This document shows positions 1 to 7,892 of a stretch of 12,562 nt of DNA, in pieces (positions within the stretch are counted from its first letter, which is position 1; every line of letters starts with the position of its first letter). The position numbers and the translations under genes were made by a program. The stretch is from Frankiales bacterium. GTDB lineage: Bacteria; Actinomycetota; Actinomycetes; Mycobacteriales; SCTD01. Where the stretch lies: positions 1 to 12,562 of the forward strand of contig JAODNB010000004.1 in assembly GCA_025464795.1 (NCBI GenBank), in the 5' to 3' direction. A model generated the notes under the pieces. It did no database searches. It saw only the letters and a program-made list of their open reading frames with translations, and was not told where the DNA came from.

Positions 1-1217
1 ACACCGTCAAGGCCAGCCGGGTGCTGCCCGACCGGGACAAGCTCGCCATCGCTCAGGTCGATGGCATCGACCCCTCGATCCGCGAGAGGTACGGCGACGA
101 CCTGACCGTCACGCAGACGGTGAGCGATCTCACCGCCGCCATCACCAAGGGCAAGATCACCGAGTACGACAAGGCGACCGCCATCCAGGCCTACTTCGCC
201 AACCCAGCGAACAAGTTCGTCTACGACCTCAAGGCGTCGCAGCCGACGACCAAGGGCGGCGACCCGCTGACGGCGTTCCTCACGGGCAAGCACGGCTTCT
301 GCGAGCAGTACGCGACCGCGATGGCCGTCATGCTGCGTGTGGCCGGCATCCCCTCGCGCGTCGCCGTCGGCTTCACCACCGGGTCGCAGGACACCAAGGA
401 CAAGACGCTGTACACGATCACGACCAGCGACGCGCACGCCTGGCCAGAGGCGTGGTTCGCGGGCACCGGGTGGGTCCGCTTCGAGCCCACCCCAGCGGCG
501 AGCGGTTCGAGCGTTCCTGCCTACACGATCCCGGCGGTCGTCGTCCCCGACCCGGCCAACCCGGGCAGGTTGATCACGACCACCCCCACGCCCAAGGCCC
601 CCGGCAACAAGACGGCTGCCCAGAAGGACACCGACCTGCTGAACCGCCTTGACGGCAAGGGCGGCACGACGCTTCCGTCCGCCACCAGCACGAGGTCAGG
701 GCGGCCCTCGCTCTGGCTACCCCTCGGGGTACTTGTCGCCCTCGGCCTGGTCCTGCCGGTCGTGCTCACGCAGGTCCGGCGGCGCCGGCGCTGGCACACC
801 CCCGGCCCCCGTACTGCGTGGGACCAGCTCGTCGACGACGCCACCGACGTGGGCTACCGCTGGCACCCGTCGGAGTCACCGCGGATCGCCGCCCAGCGCC
901 TCGCCCAGTGGCGTCACCTTCCCGGGCCGGCGCTCACGGCGCTGACGGCGCTGGCGACCGCCGCAGAGCAGGCGCGGTACGCCCCGCCAGGACGAGCGTC
1001 CGGTGCAGACCTGCGACCGCAGGTGGCCCTGGTCCGCGCCACGCTCCAGGAGGGCTCACCCGCGCGCACTCGCGCGAAGGCCCTGCTGTTCCCGAGGTCG
1101 ACCTGGCAGTGGGCCTACCACGGCCTGGGCGAGCGGCTGGCCGACGTGCTCGACAGGCTGGACGACGGCATCTCCGCGGTCACCCGACCGCTCCGCCGGC
1201 GAACCCGCGTCTCCTAG
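1..1217 (+). CDS. Transglutaminase-like membrane protein, TgpA type (5' end outside window)
   Basis: C-terminal part of a TgpA/DUF3488-type protein; the frame is open from base 3 and the true start lies upstream. A transglutaminase core is visible: the nucleophile Cys in GFCEQYATAM (codon 300-302), the His in SDAHAWPEAW (codon 435-437), and an acidic residue in FEPTP, where Glu stands in the usual Asp position; as I recall this is common in actinobacterial members. A proline/threonine-rich linker, one hydrophobic membrane segment (about 708-770) and a basic stop-transfer RRRRR follow. The last 130 residues look like a cytoplasmic DUF4129-type tail. Full-length family members have several N-terminal membrane helices, so the visible core should be extracytoplasmic. 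In actinobacteria such genes often follow MoxR-ATPase and DUF58 genes near the cell-division cluster; that is family knowledge, not seen here. The substrate is unknown. It converges on the DUF3040 gene with a 7-base gap. Confidence 0.85.
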   Translation, partial: TVKASRVLPDRDKLAIAQVDGIDPSIRERYGDDLTVTQTVSDLTAAITKGKITEYDKATAIQAYFANPANKFVYDLKASQPTTKGGDPLTAFLTGKHGFCEQYATAMAVMLRVAGIPSRVAVGFTTGSQDTKDKTLYTITTSDAHAWPEAWFAGTGWVRFEPTPAASGSSVPAYTIPAVVVPDPANPGRLITTTPTPKAPGNKTAAQKDTDLLNRLDGKGGTTLPSATSTRSGRPSLWLPLGVLVALGLVLPVVLTQVRRRRRWHTPGPRTAWDQLVDDATDVGYRWHPSESPRIAAQRLAQWRHLPGPALTALTALATAAEQARYAPPGRASGADLRPQVALVRATLQEGSPARTRAKALLFPRSTWQWAYHGLGERLADVLDRLDDGISAVTRPLRRRTRVS

Positions 1218-1241
1218 CGCGGACCTACTGGCCGCCGCGCT
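1216..1241. terminator. Weak hairpin between convergent genes
   Basis: AGCGCGG (1216-1222) is complementary to CCGCGCT (1235-1241) across a 12-base loop. The stem covers both convergent stop codons, where a bidirectional terminator would be expected, but there is no T-run on either side. Function is doubtful. Confidence 0.2.
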
Positions 1242-1644
1242 CTTCCCAGCGCTTCTTCCAGCGCTCCTCGAGGCGCTCCTTCGGCGACCCGCCGGTGCCG
1301 CGCTTGGTGGTCTTCTTGGTCTTGGTACGGGTGCCGCGCTCCGCGCTTCCGTCGACGGCTCGCAGCGTCGCGCCGCCCCCGTTGAGCCGCTTGTACGCCG
1401 AGACGCCCAGCAGCATGGCCAGCAGCATCACGACGAAGCCGACGATGCCGACAGCGATCTCCGCGACGCCGAACAGCATGAGGACGAAGCCGACCACGAA
1501 CAGAGCAGTCGCGCGGCGGAGCCGGCGCCTCATGTGCGTGCGAAGGTCGGTCGAGCGGACCGTCGTCGCGAACTTGGGGTCCTCGGCGTACAGGGCGCGC
1601 TCGATCTGGTCGAGCAGTCGCTGCTCGTGCTCAGAGAGCGGCAT
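1225..1644 (-). CDS. DUF3040 small membrane protein
   Basis: 139-residue protein. The start chosen is ATG at 1644, because the DUF3040 signature MPLSEHEQRLLDQIERALY begins there and GGAGGGGG precedes it at suitable spacing; an in-frame start 14 codons upstream would add only low-complexity sequence. The N-terminal amphipathic segment (1-26) is followed by a basic stretch (35-44), two closely spaced hydrophobic helices (about 45-60 and 63-81), and a Lys/Arg-rich tail with charged KERLEERWKKRWEER. This predicts a helical hairpin in the cytoplasmic membrane with both ends inside. No biochemical role is established for the family to my knowledge. It lies 78 bases after dinB on the same strand but has its own candidate promoter, so it may be transcribed separately. 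Confidence 0.85.
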   Translation of the reverse strand: MPLSEHEQRLLDQIERALYAEDPKFATTVRSTDLRTHMRRRLRRATALFVVGFVLMLFGVAEIAVGIVGFVVMLLAMLLGVSAYKRLNGGGATLRAVDGSAERGTRTKTKKTTKRGTGGSPKERLEERWKKRWEERGGQ

Positions 1645-1697
1645 GGCGCCCCCTCCAGATCTCGGCCGTCGCCGTGGCGGACCCACGGTGCCCCTTG

Positions 1698-1726
1698 AGG
1701 ATACGAGCCGAAACGCCGCTCGTCAC
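1698..1726 (-). promoter_or_regulatory. Candidate promoter for the DUF3040 gene
   Basis: On the - strand GTGACG (1726-1721) is followed after 17 bases by TATCCT (1703-1698), a fair sigma-70-type match. The -35 hexamer contains the TGA stop codon of dinB. Transcription would start near 1691, giving a leader of about 47 bases that includes the GGAGGGGG ribosome binding site. Confidence 0.45.
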
Positions 1727-1748
1727 GGCGAGTCCCCAGATCGGGGAC
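1711..1748 (-). terminator. Possible dinB terminator: two adjacent small hairpins
   Basis: Reading the - strand, GTCCCC/GGGGAC (1748-1732, 6 bp, 5-base loop) is followed by CGCCG/CGGCG (1730-1714, 5 bp, 7-base loop) and then TTT (1713-1711). The second stem spans the dinB stop codon. The T-run is short, so any termination would be weak; it overlaps the DUF3040 promoter spacer. Confidence 0.3.
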
Positions 1749-3033
1749 GCTGATCGGGCCGATTTCCTGATGGGACCCCCTTCGGAGGGCCCTTTTGGAG
1801 CGCAGCCGGGTCTGCCAGGGGCGCGACGAGGGCCGCCGGCCGCACCGCGCCGGCACCGAACCGGAGCGCCGCCTTGTCCACGGCCGCCTCCGCCTCGCGC
1901 CAGCCGGAGTCCTTCTCCCCGAGCAGCAGCTGCCTCGACTGGGCGGCTGCGGACGTCAGGCCCTCCAGGCGGACACCGACGAGCCGGAGCCTGGCGCGCT
2001 CCAGCCCGAGCGCGTCGTACAGGCCCACGGCGGTCTCGTAGACCTGCCGTCCCACGTCCGTGGACTCGGGCAGGGTCTTGGAGCGGGTGATCGTCGTGAA
2101 GTCGGCGAAGCGGATCTTGACCGACACGGTGCGCCCGACCTGCCGGGCAGCTCGGGCCCGCGCTGCCGTCCGCTCCGACAGCCGCAGGAGCTCGCGCCGC
2201 ACCACCTGGGGGTCGTCGACGTCCACCGGGAACGTCTCCTCGGCGCCGATGCTCTTCTCGGGCTCGCTCGGGGTGACGACCCGCTCGTCCCGGCCCCAGG
2301 CGAGCGCGGACAGGTGAGCGCCCGAGGCCGGGCCGAGCGCTCGTTTCAGGGTGCTCAGAGGGGTGGCCGCCAGGTCGCCGACGGTGTGCAGGCCGAGCTT
2401 GCGCAGCACCTCCTCCGTCTTCTCCCCCACGCCCCACAGCGCCCCGACGGGAAGAGGGTGCAAGAACTGCACGACCCCGTCCGCGGGGACGACCAGCAGC
2501 CCGTTCGGCTTGCAGTGCGCACTGGCGAGCTTGGCGACGAACTTCGTGCTGGCCACGCCGACCGAGCAGGTGATGCCCTGCTCGTCCTCGACGGTCGCTC
2601 GGATCCACTCACCGATCGCCCGCGCACCGCCCATCCGGCGCGCCGCACCGGCGACGTCGAGGAACGCCTCGTCCAGCGAGAGCGGCTCCACCAGCGGCGT
2701 CACCGAGCGGAACACCTCCATGACACCGGCGCTGGCCTCGGAGTACCGACCGTGCTGCGGGTTGACGATGATCGCCTGCGGGCAGAGCCGGCGCGCACGG
2801 ACCATCGGCATCGCGCTCGTGACCCCGAACTTCCGGGCCTCGTACGTCGCTGACAGCACGACGCCACGTCCGCCCCCCCCGCCCACGATGACGGGCTTGC
2901 CGCGCAGCTCCGGCCGGTCCCGCAGCTCGACCATGGCGTAGAAGGCGTCCATGTCGACGTGCAGCACCGTGCACCCGGTGTCGTCGCCGGCCGGACCTGT
3001 GGGCGGACCGGCCGGGTTGTTGCGCCGGCTCAT
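1723..3033 (-). CDS. dinB: DNA polymerase IV (Y-family translesion polymerase)
   Basis: 436 residues. The Y-family polymerase copies past damaged bases at low fidelity. Visible motifs: VDMDAFY with catalytic Asp27 and Tyr32 at the steric-gate position, SLDEAF with catalytic Asp121 and Glu122, the SVGVASTKFVAKLAS segment (157-171), a helix-hairpin-helix GVGEKTEEVLRKLGL (201-215), and a little-finger domain (about 255-365). QLLLG at 368-372 resembles a beta-clamp binding peptide. The 60-residue tail after it is longer than in many bacterial DinB proteins and ends in low-complexity Gly/Pro/Arg sequence. ATG at 3033 is preceded by GTGAGG at 8-10 bases. It starts 17 bases after the methyltransferase stop, so the two are probably co-transcribed. 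A run of eight Cs (2873-2880) encodes part of a glycine string after the first catalytic motif. Confidence 0.95.
   Translation of the reverse strand: MSRRNNPAGPPTGPAGDDTGCTVLHVDMDAFYAMVELRDRPELRGKPVIVGGGGGRGVVLSATYEARKFGVTSAMPMVRARRLCPQAIIVNPQHGRYSEASAGVMEVFRSVTPLVEPLSLDEAFLDVAGAARRMGGARAIGEWIRATVEDEQGITCSVGVASTKFVAKLASAHCKPNGLLVVPADGVVQFLHPLPVGALWGVGEKTEEVLRKLGLHTVGDLAATPLSTLKRALGPASGAHLSALAWGRDERVVTPSEPEKSIGAEETFPVDVDDPQVVRRELLRLSERTAARARAARQVGRTVSVKIRFADFTTITRSKTLPESTDVGRQVYETAVGLYDALGLERARLRLVGVRLEGLTSAAAQSRQLLLGEKDSGWREAEAAVDKAALRFGAGAVRPAALVAPLADPAALQKGPPKGVPSGNRPDQRPRSGDSP
1772..1796 (+). terminator. Plus-strand terminator-like hairpin inside the dinB 3' end
   Basis: GGG-acc-CCCT (1772-1781), a TCGG loop (1782-1785), then AGGG-CCC (1786-1792) and TTTT (1793-1796). 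Seven G-C/A-T pairs with a 3-base bulge, plus a T-run only in the + direction, look like an intrinsic terminator for + strand transcripts. The nearest + gene upstream is the transglutaminase ending at 1217, so it may stop readthrough antisense to DUF3040. Read from the - strand it is just dinB coding sequence. Confidence 0.35.
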
Positions 3034-3050
3034 CGCTCAGGCCTCACGGC

Positions 3051-3782
3051 CTAGCGCTTGCGCGCGAGGACGTGGATCTGGGTCGCGAGGTCCCGGAAGG
3101 GCGAGCGCTCGGACAGGGCCCGCTCGAGGGCGAGCAGCGCAGCCGCTGCGCCGGGCTCGGTGTCGAGGACCGCGCTGGGGACGAGGTCCGACACCGTGCG
3201 GACGCCGTGGACCTGCTCGACCGTGAGGCCGGCCTCGGTGACGAGCTCGGTGATGCCGGCAGGGGTCCAGCGGCGGGCGGTGCCGTCCGCCGCACCCCAC
3301 CGGCCGTCGGGGTCGGTGAGAGCGTGCGCCGCCTCCTCGGGCCGACCGGCAAGGGCGCGGGCCAGGACCGCGGCATCACGGTTGGCGACGACGAGGCTGA
3401 GCCGACCGCCGGGCTTGAGCGCGCCGGCCGCAGCGGCGAGGGCTGCCGTCGGGTCGTCGACGACCTCGAGCACGCTGTGGCACAGCACGAGGTCGGCGCT
3501 GCCAGCAGGGAGCAGCTGGGCAAGGTCACTGAGGTCGCCCTGGATCGCCTCGACCGGCAGACCGCGCTCCGCAGCCCGGCGCTGCAGTGCAGCGAGCGAG
3601 TCCGGACTCGGGTCCACCACCGTGACCTGGTGGCCGGCCTCGGCGATCGGGACGGCGAAGCCACCCGTACCGCCTCCGGCGTCCACGACCACCAGACCCG
3701 GGCCGGCGGCCTCGAGAGCAGCGGACAGCACGTCCCAGACCACCGCGGTCCGCACGTTGCTGGCCGGACCGCGCTGCTGCAT
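3051..3782 (-). CDS. Class I SAM-dependent methyltransferase
   Basis: 243 residues with a Rossmann-type methyltransferase fold. Motif I VVVDAGGGTGG is at 31-41, the acidic end of strand 2 is Asp57 in VVDPSPDSL, motif III is QGDLSDLAQLLP (81-92), and motif IV/V is ADLVLCHSVLEVVDD (96-110), followed by LKPGGRLSLVV (122-132). The C-terminal third carries a variable substrate-recognition region. The substrate cannot be read from the sequence. ATG at 3782 is chosen because the conserved part begins within about 10 residues. AGGGAGG lies 22 bases upstream, too far to serve this ATG, whereas TAGGCT sits exactly 7 bases before it, suggesting leaderless expression. It lies 19 bases after dnaE2 and 17 before dinB, so it may also be read from the upstream operon. 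Confidence 0.88.
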   Translation of the reverse strand: MQQRGPASNVRTAVVWDVLSAALEAAGPGLVVVDAGGGTGGFAVPIAEAGHQVTVVDPSPDSLAALQRRAAERGLPVEAIQGDLSDLAQLLPAGSADLVLCHSVLEVVDDPTAALAAAAGALKPGGRLSLVVANRDAAVLARALAGRPEEAAHALTDPDGRWGAADGTARRWTPAGITELVTEAGLTVEQVHGVRTVSDLVPSAVLDTEPGAAAALLALERALSERSPFRDLATQIHVLARKR

Positions 3783-3789
3783 GCCTCGG

Positions 3790-3795
3790 AGCCTA
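3790..3795 (-). promoter_or_regulatory. Candidate -10 element for leaderless methyltransferase mRNA
   Basis: TAGGCT on the - strand (3795-3790) ends 7 bases before the ATG at 3782, so transcription would begin at or next to the start codon. No good -35 hexamer is seen. The same TAnnnT-N7-ATG layout recurs at 9740 and 11249. Confidence 0.35.
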
Positions 3796-3801
3796 GTGCT
3801 G

Positions 3802-6800
3802 TCACCTCCCTGAGCTCCCTGGGCTCGAGTGCCACAGCTTGCGGGGAGCGCCACCGGTCCCCGCCGGCTTGATGTCGGCGTAGGGGCTGAGCTGGAAGCC
3901 CGAGGAGTAGACCTGCGGACGGCCTCCCACCTCCGGTGGCTTCGCCATGACCGGCCGGCTCGACCGGGACTCCGCCATCCCCCGGACCGCCTGCTCGGTA
4001 AAGGCTGTCGGCCCTTCCATCAGCTCGTGGACCGCAGCCAGACCTCCCTGCTGCCAGGCGTTGTGGAGCTCCGGCAGCTCCCAGGCTCCAAGAGCGAGCA
4101 GCGAGATCCCGCGCGGTCCCGTCCTGCGCACCTCGCCCTTGATGACGAGCAGCCACGAGTGGAACAGCGTGCTGGCGTAACCGACCTGCGCGTCCTCGAA
4201 GAAGGTCGCGTCGATCGGTCCGGTGCTGTCGTCGAGGGTCACGAAGACGACCCGCCGACCGGACCGGATCGGCGGCGTCTGGGTCGCGACCTTGACCCCC
4301 GCGACGAGCACGCCCTGCGAACCGCGGCAGCCGAGCAGGTTCATGGCCTTCGTCGCGCCGAGCTCGGCGAGGAACGGCGCGTAGGCGTCCAGGACGTGAC
4401 CGCTGACGTCGAGGCCGAGGACGTCGAGCTCGGCCCGGGTCCGCTCGGCCTGCGTCATCTCGGGCAGCCCGCTGGAGGTCGTCTGCTCAGGAGCATCTCC
4501 CAGATCCAGCGCCAGCTGGACGTCGACCGGTTCGGGGACGGCTGCGGCCTGGGACTGCTTGGCGCGCCGTGCGGCGACGTCGTCGAGGTCGAACGACTGC
4601 TTGGACGGCGACAGCGGCTGGACCGCCTTCTTCTTCCTCGGGCTCTTGGTGACAGCCCTGGTCCAGCGGTCGAGCTCGGCCACCTGCAGGAGCAGGTCCC
4701 GTCGGGTCACCTGGCCCCGCCGTCGGCCGGGGATCGTCGAGCCGAGGCCGTACAGGGAGTCGAAGCCGCCGGCGACCACGAGCCGCTCGACGACCGGCCT
4801 GCTGACGGCCGCCCGGTGCCAGAAGTCCGACAGGGAAGCGAAAGGACGGCCCGCGATGATCCGCGCGATCTCGGCCTCGCTGATGCCGCGCACGTCGTTC
4901 AGACCGATCCGGATCCCGTGCCCGCGACCGTCGGGCAGCCGGAGGTCGGTGGCCCGGCTGCGCGGCGGCGCCCCGAGGATCGAGGGCGGCGGCTCGTCGA
5001 GGAAGCCGACCTTCTCGACGGCGTACTCCGGCTTGGAGGCGTTGACATCCAAGGACAGGATCGCGATCCCGAACTGGCGGGCGTCGTCGAGGATGAGCCG
5101 CTTCGGGTACATCCCCGGGTCGTGGGTGAGGACACCGGCGAGGAAGGCCGCCGGGTGGTGCGCCTTGAGCCAGGCCGACTGGTAGGTCGGCAGCGCGAAC
5201 GCGGCGGCGTGCGCCTTGCAGAAGCCGAAGGACGCGAACGCCTTGAGCACCTCCCACACCCGCTCGATGAGGTCCAGCGCGTAGCCCTTCCCGTGGGCAG
5301 CGGGGAAGAACCAGACCTTCACCTCCTCCTGGCCCTCAGGGGTGCCGAGGGTCCGGCGGATCTCGTCCGCCTCGGCCAGGGTGCAGCCGGTCATGGCCTC
5401 GACGATCAGCAGCACCTGCTCGTGGAAGACCACGACGCCGTACGTCTGCTCCAGCGCCGGCTTGAGGTCCTCGTGGAGGTACTCCGCCTCGTTCCAGCCC
5501 TGCCGCGCCATGAGGAACGGCCGGACCATGTCGCTCTTCACCGGCCCCGGGCGGAACAGGCTGATGTCGGTGATGAGGTCCTCGAAGGTCTCCGGCGCGA
5601 ACTTGCCGATGAGCTCGCGCTGCCCCGGTGACTCGATCTGGAAGACGCCGAGGGTCTTCGTCGACTGGATGAGCTCGAAGGTCCTCTCGTCGTCTCGGGG
5701 AACGGTGTCGACGTCGATGGTCTCGCCGTCGACGCGGAGCACTTCTGCTTGTGCGTAGGCCATCGCGGACTGCATGCGGATCCCGAGCAGGTCCAGCTTG
5801 AGCAGGCCGAGGGCTTCGACGTCGTCCTTGTCGAACTGGCTCATCGGGTGGCCGAGCCAGCTCGACTCGACCGGGGTGCGGTCGAGCAGGGTGCGGTCGC
5901 TCAGCAGCACGCCGCACGGGTGCAGCGCGATGTGCCGGGGCAGGCCGTCGAGCCGCTCGACCAGTTGCAGCAGCAGGTCGAAGCGGCCGTTCATGCTCGA
6001 GGCGCGGAGCTCCGGCAGGTCGCGCATCGCTGCCCGGACCTGGTTGGCGCGGATGTGCGGAAACGCCTTCGCGAGCCCGTCGACCTCACCGGGTGGCAGG
6101 CCGAGAGCGGCGCCGACGTCCCGGATCCCGTGCCTGGCCCGGTAGGTGTCCATCATCGAGACGCAGGTGCAGCGCTCCCCGCCGTACTTCCCCAGGACCT
6201 TCTCGTAGATCTCCATCCGCCGCGCGGACTCCACGTCGACGTCGATGTCGGGGAGCTGGCCCCGCAACGGCGACAGGAACCGCTCCATGAGCAGCCCGTA
6301 GCGGATCGGGTCGACGTCGCTGATGCCGAGCAGGTAGTTCACGAGACTGCCTGCCCCCGAGCCGCGCGCCGCAGCCCGAACGCCGTTGCTCTTGATGAGG
6401 TCCACGACGTCGGCCACAGTCAGGAAGTACGAGGGGAAGCCGAGACCGGTGATCACCTCCAGCTCGTCCTCGAGCCGCTTCACGGTGCTGGGCTCGCGGG
6501 CCATCAGGCGCCGGCCGAAGCCCGCCTCGCAGCGGTCGCGCAGCACCTGGCTGGCCTCGCCCTCGACAGCGAGCTCGGGGAAGTGCACCTCGCCGATCCC
6601 GAGGTCACGTCGGGGATCGACCACGCAGCGGTCGGCCTCGTGCCGGGTGCGGGCGAGGAGCGCTCTTCCGTCATCTCTCAGACCAGCCGCGTGAGCTACT
6701 TCGCTTGCCACGTCGGCCATCTCCTTGCCCGACAGCAGCGCCGCCTCGGCGTTGGCGCGGTCGACGTGACGGGCGTCCAGCGCCACGAGCCTGCGGCTGG

Positions 6801-7494
6801 CGTCGAGGACGTCGGCAGCCGGGGCGTCGCTGCGGTCGGCGTAGCGGACAACGTTGGACAGCACCGCGCTCGCGTCGTGCTCCTGGGCGAAGCCGAGCAT
6901 CCGCGCTGCCTTGCCGACGTCACCCGGCCCGCGGTGGTGGACGACCTCGACGATCACGCTGCCGGGGTCGAGGACGTCACGCCAGCGGTCGAGGTGGGCC
7001 TTGGCAAGGTCCGGCCTGCGCTGGACGAGGGCGCGGCCGAGCTCGGAGGCCGGACCGAGCAGGAGCGCTACGTCCGTTCCTGCGTGCTGGGCGACCAGGT
7101 CGAGGGTGGTCACGGGCGAACCGCGCTCCCCCGCCAGGTGGGTCGCCGAGATGAGCCGGCACAGCCCTGCCCACCCGACCGCGCTGCGGGCGAGCAGGGT
7201 GATCCTCGGGAGGGCGTCGGTGGCGAGGAAGGCCCCACCGTGGGCGGGGGTCCTCTTCCTGGAGTCCTGCTGCGTGAGGGGCGCGACGGCGAGGTCGACG
7301 CCGAAGACCGGTCGGATCCCCGCGGCCTCGCAGGCCTGCGCGAACTTCACGATCCCGTACGCCCCGTCGCGGTCGGTCAGGGCGAGCGTGTCCATCCCGT
7401 GCTCCGCGGCGCGCTCGACGAGGGCCCGCGGGTGCGAGGCGCCGTGCCGCAGCGAGTAGCCGCTGGCGACGTGCAGGTGGACGAACGGGTCCAC
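3802..7494 (-). CDS. dnaE2: Error-prone DNA polymerase III alpha subunit, DnaE2 type
   Basis: 1230 residues, C-family polymerase. Domains in order: PHP (1-70; HLHVAS, TDRDG), palm (about 340-570) with ARGSGAGS (377-383 region), the Asp cluster PDIDVDVE (416-420) and the third catalytic Asp568 in GLLKLDLLG, fingers (about 600-800; SLFRPGP, FASFGFCKAHAAAFA), helix-hairpin-helix region (about 865-910), and an OB fold (about 1060-1130). QLALDL (993-998) is a possible clamp-binding peptide. The PHP domain lacks several expected metal ligands (Arg42 where TDH is usual), so intrinsic nuclease activity is unlikely. These features and the SOS-boxed context point to the damage-induced DnaE2 group rather than the replicative DnaE1. 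GTG at 7494 is chosen because it overlaps the HEPN stop in TAGTG and the PHP domain begins at residue 5. An internal basic linker (950-957) is visible. A housekeeping role remains possible but less likely. Confidence 0.9.
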   Translation of the reverse strand: MDPFVHLHVASGYSLRHGASHPRALVERAAEHGMDTLALTDRDGAYGIVKFAQACEAAGIRPVFGVDLAVAPLTQQDSRKRTPAHGGAFLATDALPRITLLARSAVGWAGLCRLISATHLAGERGSPVTTLDLVAQHAGTDVALLLGPASELGRALVQRRPDLAKAHLDRWRDVLDPGSVIVEVVHHRGPGDVGKAARMLGFAQEHDASAVLSNVVRYADRSDAPAADVLDASRRLVALDARHVDRANAEAALLSGKEMADVASEVAHAAGLRDDGRALLARTRHEADRCVVDPRRDLGIGEVHFPELAVEGEASQVLRDRCEAGFGRRLMAREPSTVKRLEDELEVITGLGFPSYFLTVADVVDLIKSNGVRAAARGSGAGSLVNYLLGISDVDPIRYGLLMERFLSPLRGQLPDIDVDVESARRMEIYEKVLGKYGGERCTCVSMMDTYRARHGIRDVGAALGLPPGEVDGLAKAFPHIRANQVRAAMRDLPELRASSMNGRFDLLLQLVERLDGLPRHIALHPCGVLLSDRTLLDRTPVESSWLGHPMSQFDKDDVEALGLLKLDLLGIRMQSAMAYAQAEVLRVDGETIDVDTVPRDDERTFELIQSTKTLGVFQIESPGQRELIGKFAPETFEDLITDISLFRPGPVKSDMVRPFLMARQGWNEAEYLHEDLKPALEQTYGVVVFHEQVLLIVEAMTGCTLAEADEIRRTLGTPEGQEEVKVWFFPAAHGKGYALDLIERVWEVLKAFASFGFCKAHAAAFALPTYQSAWLKAHHPAAFLAGVLTHDPGMYPKRLILDDARQFGIAILSLDVNASKPEYAVEKVGFLDEPPPSILGAPPRSRATDLRLPDGRGHGIRIGLNDVRGISEAEIARIIAGRPFASLSDFWHRAAVSRPVVERLVVAGGFDSLYGLGSTIPGRRRGQVTRRDLLLQVAELDRWTRAVTKSPRKKKAVQPLSPSKQSFDLDDVAARRAKQSQAAAVPEPVDVQLALDLGDAPEQTTSSGLPEMTQAERTRAELDVLGLDVSGHVLDAYAPFLAELGATKAMNLLGCRGSQGVLVAGVKVATQTPPIRSGRRVVFVTLDDSTGPIDATFFEDAQVGYASTLFHSWLLVIKGEVRRTGPRGISLLALGAWELPELHNAWQQGGLAAVHELMEGPTAFTEQAVRGMAESRSSRPVMAKPPEVGGRPQVYSSGFQLSPYADIKPAGTGGAPRKLWHSSPGSSGR

Positions 7495-7892
7495 TAGCCG
7501 GCCATCCGGACCTGCAGGGTCGTCTCCACGACGGACAGGAACGACTGGGCGTCTCGGAGCAGGTCGTCGGCCTCGCGGGGCGTGACGACGCCGGCCATCC
7601 CGGCTTCGGCGGCGGCGCGCTTGCGGGCGCCCGCGGCGAAGAACTGGGCCCACTCGAGGAGCTCGGGCGCGACCTGGGCGAGCAGCACCCACGCGCTCTT
7701 CGGGCGCCCGCGCGAGGGCCCGGTCGACTGCGCGCGGCACGACAGCACCGCTGCGGCAGCCCGGAGCGCGGCGAGGTGCGACAGCGCGTAGCGCTCCCCC
7801 GGCGCCTGGGTCGCGGCCGCTTCACGCAGTCCCTGCTGGGACAGCTGCAGCAGCGTGGCGGCAGGCAGGACGGGACCCGAGGTTCCTGCCAT
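7494..7892 (-). CDS. SAV_6107-type HEPN domain protein
   Basis: 132-residue, mostly helical, alanine/leucine-rich protein that resembles the actinobacterial SAV_6107 HEPN family. A segment ERYALSHLAALRAAAAVL (33-50) contains R34-x4-H39, the spacing of HEPN ribonuclease motifs, though its place near the N-terminus is not the classical one. The C-terminal half has WVLLAQVAPELLEWAQFFA (68-86) and TPREADDLLRDAQSFLSVVE (104-123), both amphipathic helices. ATG at 7892 shares its A with the TGA stop of the DUF6504 gene (TGATG), and its TAG stop shares its G with the dnaE2 GTG. Translational coupling to both neighbours is therefore likely, which suggests a role with the polymerase. Whether it cuts RNA or only serves as an adaptor cannot be decided from sequence. 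Confidence 0.82.
   Translation of the reverse strand: MAGTSGPVLPAATLLQLSQQGLREAAATQAPGERYALSHLAALRAAAAVLSCRAQSTGPSRGRPKSAWVLLAQVAPELLEWAQFFAAGARKRAAAEAGMAGVVTPREADDLLRDAQSFLSVVETTLQVRMAG

Noticed and set aside
208..219. CGAAC-AA-GTTCG palindrome, SOS-box-like
   Set aside because: Spacing is 2 bases instead of 4, and it lies in the middle of the transglutaminase coding region.
3803..3805. GTG overlapping the dnaE2 stop (GTGA) after AGGGAGG as methyltransferase start
   Set aside because: Attractive ribosome binding site, but this GTG is not in the methyltransferase frame (23 bases from its ATG).
3829..7497. Long + strand open frames (600 and 582 codons)
   Set aside because: They are antisense to dnaE2, have no recognisable domain, and follow from the codon bias of dnaE2.
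7495..7740. Upstream extension of the dnaE2 frame by 82 codons
   Set aside because: The added sequence is Arg/Pro/Gly-rich and overlaps the HEPN gene. The GTG at 7494 coupled to the HEPN stop sits right before the PHP domain.
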